Below the pieces are notes generated by a model. It saw nothing but the letters and a program-made list of their open reading frames with translations, was not told the origin of the DNA and ran no database searches. A stretch of DNA of 64,000 bases from Lactifluus volemus (taxonomy: Eukaryota > Basidiomycota > Agaricomycetes > Russulales > Russulaceae). The position numbers were made by a program, and so were the translations under genes. The stretch covers positions 952,288 to 1,016,287 of the forward strand of contig WTXI01000009.1 in assembly GCA_022376515.1 (NCBI GenBank), written 5' to 3'. Below are positions 58,646-64,000 of the stretch, in pieces (position 1 is the stretch's first letter; each line of letters starts with the position of its first letter).

Positions 58646-61600
58646 TTACTCCTCCGCGGGGGCAGACCCAGCCACCCATTCGGGGAACATAACAACTATG
58701 CCACGCTTGTCAGTATCCAATCCAAACATTACGCGTATAGAATAGCATACCGAGACGCCCGTAAATCCCCTCGATAAGAACTCGACGGACAAAGTTCACA
58801 ACAGGCGTGATTCGACCCAACTCCAGGCGTTTACTCTTAACCAAATAATGGGGAAAGCTGCATTACGTTGTTCAGCGCATATTACCGCAACCCTAAAGTG
58901 GGGAATGCCATACACGTGCGTCGGCCTCCGGGATAGATCCCCAAGTTGAGCCACAATCTGCTGTGCGCCATCGGGCCCAAGGCGACTTTCAATTTCGCTA
59001 ATTTTCGTGACAATCTCATCAATACGGAGTTGTGGGTCATCACGAAAACCGCGATATTGAGTAACAGCATAAAAGCCCGCCAGGGCATCCACGCGATGGG
59101 CCACATAACGATCCACATCCTCGACGTGCGGTACAGGGAGGACAAACTCAGTGAGGAAGATGCCAAATTGGGGAAGAGCCGGCCACTGCCGGAGAAATCC
59201 TGCATGTAGAGAGGTTTTCGAAAAGGTGGTAAAGACCTAGAAACTAGAATAGAGAGTGCTCGACGAACCGGTGAACGACGGTGGCACTCCTTGCTGATAC
59301 GTTATGCCGTGATAGACGGTAAGTATGGAAAGACGGGATAAGGCACGACGCTCCTCCACTTCACTTGAAGATCCAGAGAGAGAGGACATGACATAGTACA
59401 ACGTGGTGTTTTCGTCGGAAGGCTGCACGATCTCGCGTTCTCCATGTTTTTCGGGAAATTCGCCTGCGGGTACGATTAGTCCATCTACCCGCCGACGACT
59501 CACGTCCTCAAACTGATCCTCTAGACCCTACAGTGCAGCTTAGCAGTGTCGTGAATAAGCCAGGAAAAGTCATACCTTAGCCCAGGTCCAGAATGCCATT
59601 ATCGTGAGGCTAAATGAAGATGATCAGCATGCATGAAGGCTTTACGAAAAGCCGATACTGTCTCACAGGACAAGACCTATCATAAGCGGGACCCATGCTC
59701 CGTGGGGAATCTTCCTTAACGACGCGCCCCAGAAGAGACCTGGTATGTTTCAGTATCGGTCCTGAGTGTGATTGATTACAAAGTCATCACCATCAAAGAA
59801 TCCGAAGCAAAGGAAAACGAGATTCCAACGATCAGGGGCCAGTGTTTGACATAGCGCATCTGACTAGAGATGAGGACGGTCGTAGTAAACATGACCGTCG
59901 CCACCGCAAAGCCGTAGGCATTTGTGAGATTCTGGGAGCTGCCGAAAGCAGCAACGATAACAATAGTCGCTATCATGACTGCATTCCTATATTATGATTG
60001 GTTGTCATCATTTGGGAAGAGGATCCTTACGAGCCCAATTAACAACAGGGATAAAAACTTGACCTTGGACTTTGTCCGAGGTATGCACCTTCCGGAGCCT
60101 GAACTATGTCAGACGGGCCCACAACCAGGTTGTAAAAAAGGGGGAGGCGCACGGAGGTAGACTTCGCATACTGATGAGTTGCTGTACCAAAGAGAAGGTC
60201 GCCGTGATCATAGCTTGAGAAGCAATGAGCGTCGCGAGGATAGCAAAGACATAAAGTATCCAGAACAAGGGTCCATTGTGTTTACCCGGAATCGTAAGGT
60301 AGAAGACGTTTGGAAGAACATCTGCTCCGTCAACGATGAGTCGTGAACCTTGCCCGAGGTAGGCAAGCATAAGTGACGGATAGACAAATGTGCCGAAAGA
60401 AATCTGTATGAATGCGAAATGAATCCCAACCTGACAAAAGTACTGCATACCAACGTACCTGAATTGAAAGCGCGTTGAACTGTCCAAGGCTATGGGCCAT
60501 GATAGATAGAGTAAGGGAATAGCACAGAAGAGCAAGCGCGGGTAATTTACTTGGCAAAGAGAGCCTCACAGCCCGTAACAGCAAGTAAAACGCCCGCGAG
60601 TGTGTCATAATTTTTCGTCCGCACAAAGTCTGGGAACGATTAAATCAGGCAGAGCACAATGCCAGAGGTTCTCTATTTACACATGACTGCCCGGGATGGA
60701 TCGAACGCACGAAAGATGTCAGGGTACTTTGTGATGTTATAAATGCCCGTTCCAGCGAGGAGGAGCAGCCAAACGAAGGTGACTAGTCAAGTTTGTAAGA
60801 GTGGCGCTGAAAGTACGACAGAAGGGAAGAGTCGTACTGGGCGCAAAGGCGAATGCCAGGCGGCTTGTGCCAATTGGTTGTGCAAGAAAAAGGACAACGA
60901 GGAACGCCTGGTAGAACTAAGTGAACCGTGAAAAAAAGAGGCGGTGTATTGATATTACAATAGAGATAGAAACCACGTCATTGGCCACGGACGGCTTGGC
61001 GACAGCTACCCTAGGATTAGGAGTCTCGTGAGATGGATTCTATCAATGACTTACCAATACCTCCCACTGCACTCGTAACCGATACGGCAGCCGTCAGAAT
61101 CCCATCTGCCATGGTTAAACTTGTGCCAAAAAGAGCCTGGCATTTTGAATGTGTTCTAGATCGGGGAAGGAGATAAGAAAAGGGGAAAGGAACGTACCCA
61201 GATTAACATTGGCCAACGGAAAGCCGCGGGAGGCTTGATATCTTTGTGTCTCCGCCTTCCAGCCATCAAGGAGTCGTGAGTAGGGGCATTCTTGAAGAAT
61301 TTGGGAGGATATATCCCGTGATACAAGGCAAATGGTCCACCCTCGCCTAAGGTTATACATGAGTATTTCTTGACACTCTTGTGAACACACGGATCCAACC
61401 TTCATTTGTACCAAAGTACAAACAAATAAAAACCTAGATTGCGTAGATAATGTTGACTTTCAGTGGAAAGCGGGAGAAAGCCAACACGTACATATTTACA
61501 GAGCGGTAGAAGGGTCAGAGACCAAATTATGGCGCTGACACCTCCAACGACATCCTCCTTTGAGGGCACGGGTCCTGATGTAGGCCAGATTCCATTGAGG

Positions 61601-61812
61601 ACATATAGGGGAGACGTCCCAATGTCGGAGTAAATAATGCCTGAGTGATGCACGTCATTTTGGAAGAAGGAAGAAGAAGGGGGAACAGGAAGCGTACCAA
61701 GGGTCTGGAAACTGAGGAGAATGAGGGCCAAGCCGGTGACGCTTACAGGGCGGCGCTTTAGAACGGGCTTGAGATCCTCGACACTAGTACTTGAACGAGC
61801 TGACGTGGTCAT
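58646..61812 (-). CDS. HAK/KUP-type potassium transporter
   Basis: A multi-exon gene starting 'MTTSARSSTSVEDLKPVLKR' at 61812. The first helix is 'VTGLALILLSFQTLG', then the family signature 'GIIYSDIGTSPLYVLNGIW'. Further blocks: 'GEGGPFALYHGIYPPKF', 'LFGTSLTMADGILTAAVSVT', 'LAGTGIYNITKYPDIFRAFD', 'FGTFVYPSLMLAYLGQGSRL', 'FAILATLIASQAMITATFSL', 'NAVMIATIVIVAAFGSSQNL' and 'NAYGFAVATVMFTTT'. The cytosolic C-terminal part ('RRVDGLIVPAGEFPEKHGE', 'PTHVYGIPHFRVA') finishes 'RVLIEGIYGRLVVMFPEW', ending at 58646. HAK carriers drive high-affinity K+ uptake, probably with protons, at the plasma membrane. I found no frame break after choosing splice sites near 58795-58890. It is present in some fungi and absent from others. 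Confidence 0.9.
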
Positions 61813-62582
61813 TATTTATGCGTTTGAGTTGCAGAAGAGTACAAGAGAAGGCCCCAAAGACTCGGAACTGCAACATTGGGAATGCGGCCTACTCTTTTAA
61901 GGTGGGGCCCACGGAATGGCAGATATCCCTCAAATCTGATCTTTACCGAGGTCCGTCTGAGGGAATTTAGCTCGGTTCCGTGAGGGAATTTAGCCTCGGT
62001 ATTGCTATTTCCCTCAATTATTGATGAAACTTCATGAAAATTGAAGAAAAAAGAAAGGCGACATACGACTCGTCGATAACAACGGTACTTCCCTTTCTGA
62101 GCGGTGTACCACTTTCCACTCCAGCTCCCTTCGACTTTCCCAAGCGCACTCTTCTGAATAGCGGCATCTCTATCCAGGTTATACATTCTCCAGTACATCA
62201 GGAAAATGTTGCGGTGCTAGAGTTGCTAGTGGGTCTTCTAACCCTTGTCACCGCACGATTCACACTTCGATTCACAATTTTTGGCCGGGATGCTGACGTA
62301 AGCGCTCGCCCCTCGCCCTAAAGCGCTCGACCTTGGTCGCGCCGAGGAGACACGCCGAGATGCTCAGGCAAAATGGTGTTCATCTATCCACTTCTTCTGC
62401 CTCTTCTTTCTCGCCAATCACTTTTTCCGCTCCCCCTGCTACCCCTCCATTAGACTCGTCTCTTTCTGATCATAATATAGCTGCACTCTATCAGTTTGGC
62501 CACTTAACGCCTTTCAGTGCGTCCAATAGTCGTCGTCCTCCTGACAGTATCCTCCCTGTCCCCCGTTCCTCTCTTTCAATCC
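61813..62582. promoter_or_regulatory. Divergent intergenic region, HAK / F-box copy C
   Basis: About 770 bp separate the divergent starts. A direct repeat of tgagggaatttagc occurs near 61950-61963 and 61981-61994. No gene is visible. Confidence 0.4.
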
Positions 62583-64000
62583 ATGGGCCAGGTCCCTTCC
62601 AGGCCTCAGCAGCCGCTGCAGCCGCTCACCGCCACTGTTCCGCCACTGTCTCCTACCGGCCCTGTGACGGCCGGCAGCGCCGGGTCCAGGCTGAAACGCG
62701 TGTTTGGCAGTCGCAGAAAAAAGAGTGAGGATGTCTCACCAATCTTTGAACCTACCTTGCCTCCCCCAGCCTTCTGTCACACTGCTTTCGTTTCTTCTCT
62801 CCCCTTCCCTCCGGTTCCTGATATGTCCAATCACTTATCTACCACTGGTCTTCTGCGTCCGCACACTACTGAGAAGCCCCGCCGAGGTGGACCAGGTCGT
62901 GACTCCTAAAGCTCACCGTCCCTGTTCCGTGCGCTAACTTTCGATTCCATAGAACTCACAGGCGACCCACGGCGTTCGCCTATTCATATACTCAACGACG
63001 ACACACTTCTCAACATATTCTATCTCTATCGACTTCATATCAAGGATGAAGAAGATGGTGAGAATATACGATTCAGGTGGGTCCGCCAGCGTTGGTGGTA
63101 CAAGCTAGCTCAGGTCTCTCGAAAGTGGCGGCACGTTATTCTTGCATCTCCGATTCGATTGGATATCCATCTTCTTTGCACATATGGTGTGCCTATAGCG
63201 GAGATGCTAACACATTCACCACCCCTTCCACTCACAATCTGGTATACAAATAGTAAACGTAAGATGACAGCAGAAGATGAAGAAGGTGCACTGCTCGCGC
63301 TCTCGCACCGAGAACGTGTGCATCGTATTGCCCTTTGTATACCAGCCCCAAACTTATGCAAGTTCATCGCAACTATGGATGAGGCATACCCAATCCTCGA
63401 GCGCATCTGTATCATTTCTCGACCCAGAGATGCTACGAACCAACCGTTTCCCGGGACCTTCGAAGCGCCTAATCTACGCCACGTGTGGACGACTTGGCGT
63501 CCCATTGGATCTCCCTTGCTCACAACTGCCGTGGGCCTCGTCAACCTCGAGCTTATAGATATCCCGTCATCTCCCTGGTCCCCTCCAACTTATATACTCA
63601 CACAGCTTTTACTCATGCCTCACCTGGAGACTCTCAGGATTCATTTTTGTACACCCCACCCGAACCGTGATGTCCGTGATGTCGAGACTTCAACCATGAC
63701 GCACGCGACGCTTCCTAACCTTCACGTATTTTCATTTCGAGGTGTCAGCACTTACATGGAGGGTTTCGCTAGGATCATAGCCCCCACACTCAGCATCCTT
63801 GATGTCCAGTTTTTCAATCAGCTAACTTTCGGTGTTCCATGCCTCTTGCAATTCATACAGGCATCAGAGAGCCTCAGCTTCAGTGCTGTCGAGATTGCTT
63901 TTGATCGGGATTTCGTTCGTTTAATGGCAGCCCCTGATCGGAGCTGGCGGCAATGCCCTTTGCGCTTGCAGATCGCGTGCAAATTCCTTGATTGGCAGGT
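62583..64000 (+). CDS. F-box-like protein, copy C, intact in window, right end cut
   Basis: Exon 1 (62583-62724) encodes 'MGQVPSRPQQPLQPL' and the basic end 'RLKRVFGSRRKK'. A 228-nt intron (62725-62952) starts gtgagg, has a gctaac branch site and ends tag. Exon 2 begins 'LTGDPRRSPIHILNDDTLLN', giving the F-box-like core 'ILNDDTLLNIFYLYRLH' and 'YKLAQVSRKWRHVILASP'. I read it open to the last base. It keeps the bases missing in copies A and B ('GTFEAPNLRHVWTTWRPIG' and 'IDIPSSPWSPPTYILTQLL'), so it serves as the family reference. The Leu-rich region continues past the edge; a Gln-rich coiled coil is expected beyond. Likely role: substrate adaptor of an SCF ubiquitin ligase; the target is unknown. 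Confidence 0.82.

Noticed and set aside
1..64000. CRISPR arrays, bacterial operons or phage modules
   Set aside because: Gene structure is eukaryotic throughout, with spliceosomal introns, and no regularly spaced repeats were seen.

Overview
The window looks like nuclear DNA of a filamentous basidiomycete. Genes are dense and broken by many short GT-AG introns, mostly about 45-75 nt. Splice joins that I checked by hand keep frame exactly. The gene set is fungal: a CFEM protein, a HAK-type potassium transporter, a Liz1/Seo1-type MFS carrier, a type II DAHP synthase and a G-protein alpha subunit. The lineage-specific F-box-like family suggests a Rhizoctonia-like agaricomycete; that is inference.

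Left part (1-9.3 kb): a tandem segmental duplication of an F-box-like gene followed by a MATE transporter gene. Unit A (1-2.8 kb) is decayed: its F-box gene has two 1-bp frameshifts and its MATE gene is a 3' remnant. Unit B (3.7-9.2 kb) keeps an intact nine-exon MATE gene and an F-box gene with one 1-bp frameshift. Between them sits an 880-bp retroposon with a 16-bp target-site duplication and a 31-32 nt homopolymer tail. A third, open F-box copy starts at 62583 and runs off the right edge.

Metabolic part (12-24 kb): a single-pass membrane protein, a small C2H2-like zinc-finger protein, a 2-oxoglutarate/Fe(II) oxygenase divergent from a Liz1/Seo1-type MFS carrier, an unknown intronless gene with a TATA box, and a type II DAHP synthase (first step of the shikimate pathway). 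Their proximity could mean a small pathway, but nothing in the sequence proves it.

Middle part (26-42 kb): a small unknown ORF, a mitochondrial Mdl-type ABC half-transporter, then three tandem minus-strand HSL-type alpha/beta hydrolases. All three keep the HGGG and GDSAGG motifs and share an intron that splits HGGG.

Right part (42-64 kb): a Kap121/importin-5-type karyopherin with a shorter than expected C-terminus, a RhoGAP protein, a G alpha subunit, a Ser/Thr-repeat cell-surface protein, a CFEM protein, a HAK potassium transporter and the third F-box copy. These are mostly housekeeping or signalling genes. No CRISPR array, rRNA or convincing tRNA was seen. The strongest novelty candidates are the decaying F-box/MATE duplication, its retroposon, and the hydrolase array with its shared C-terminal motif.
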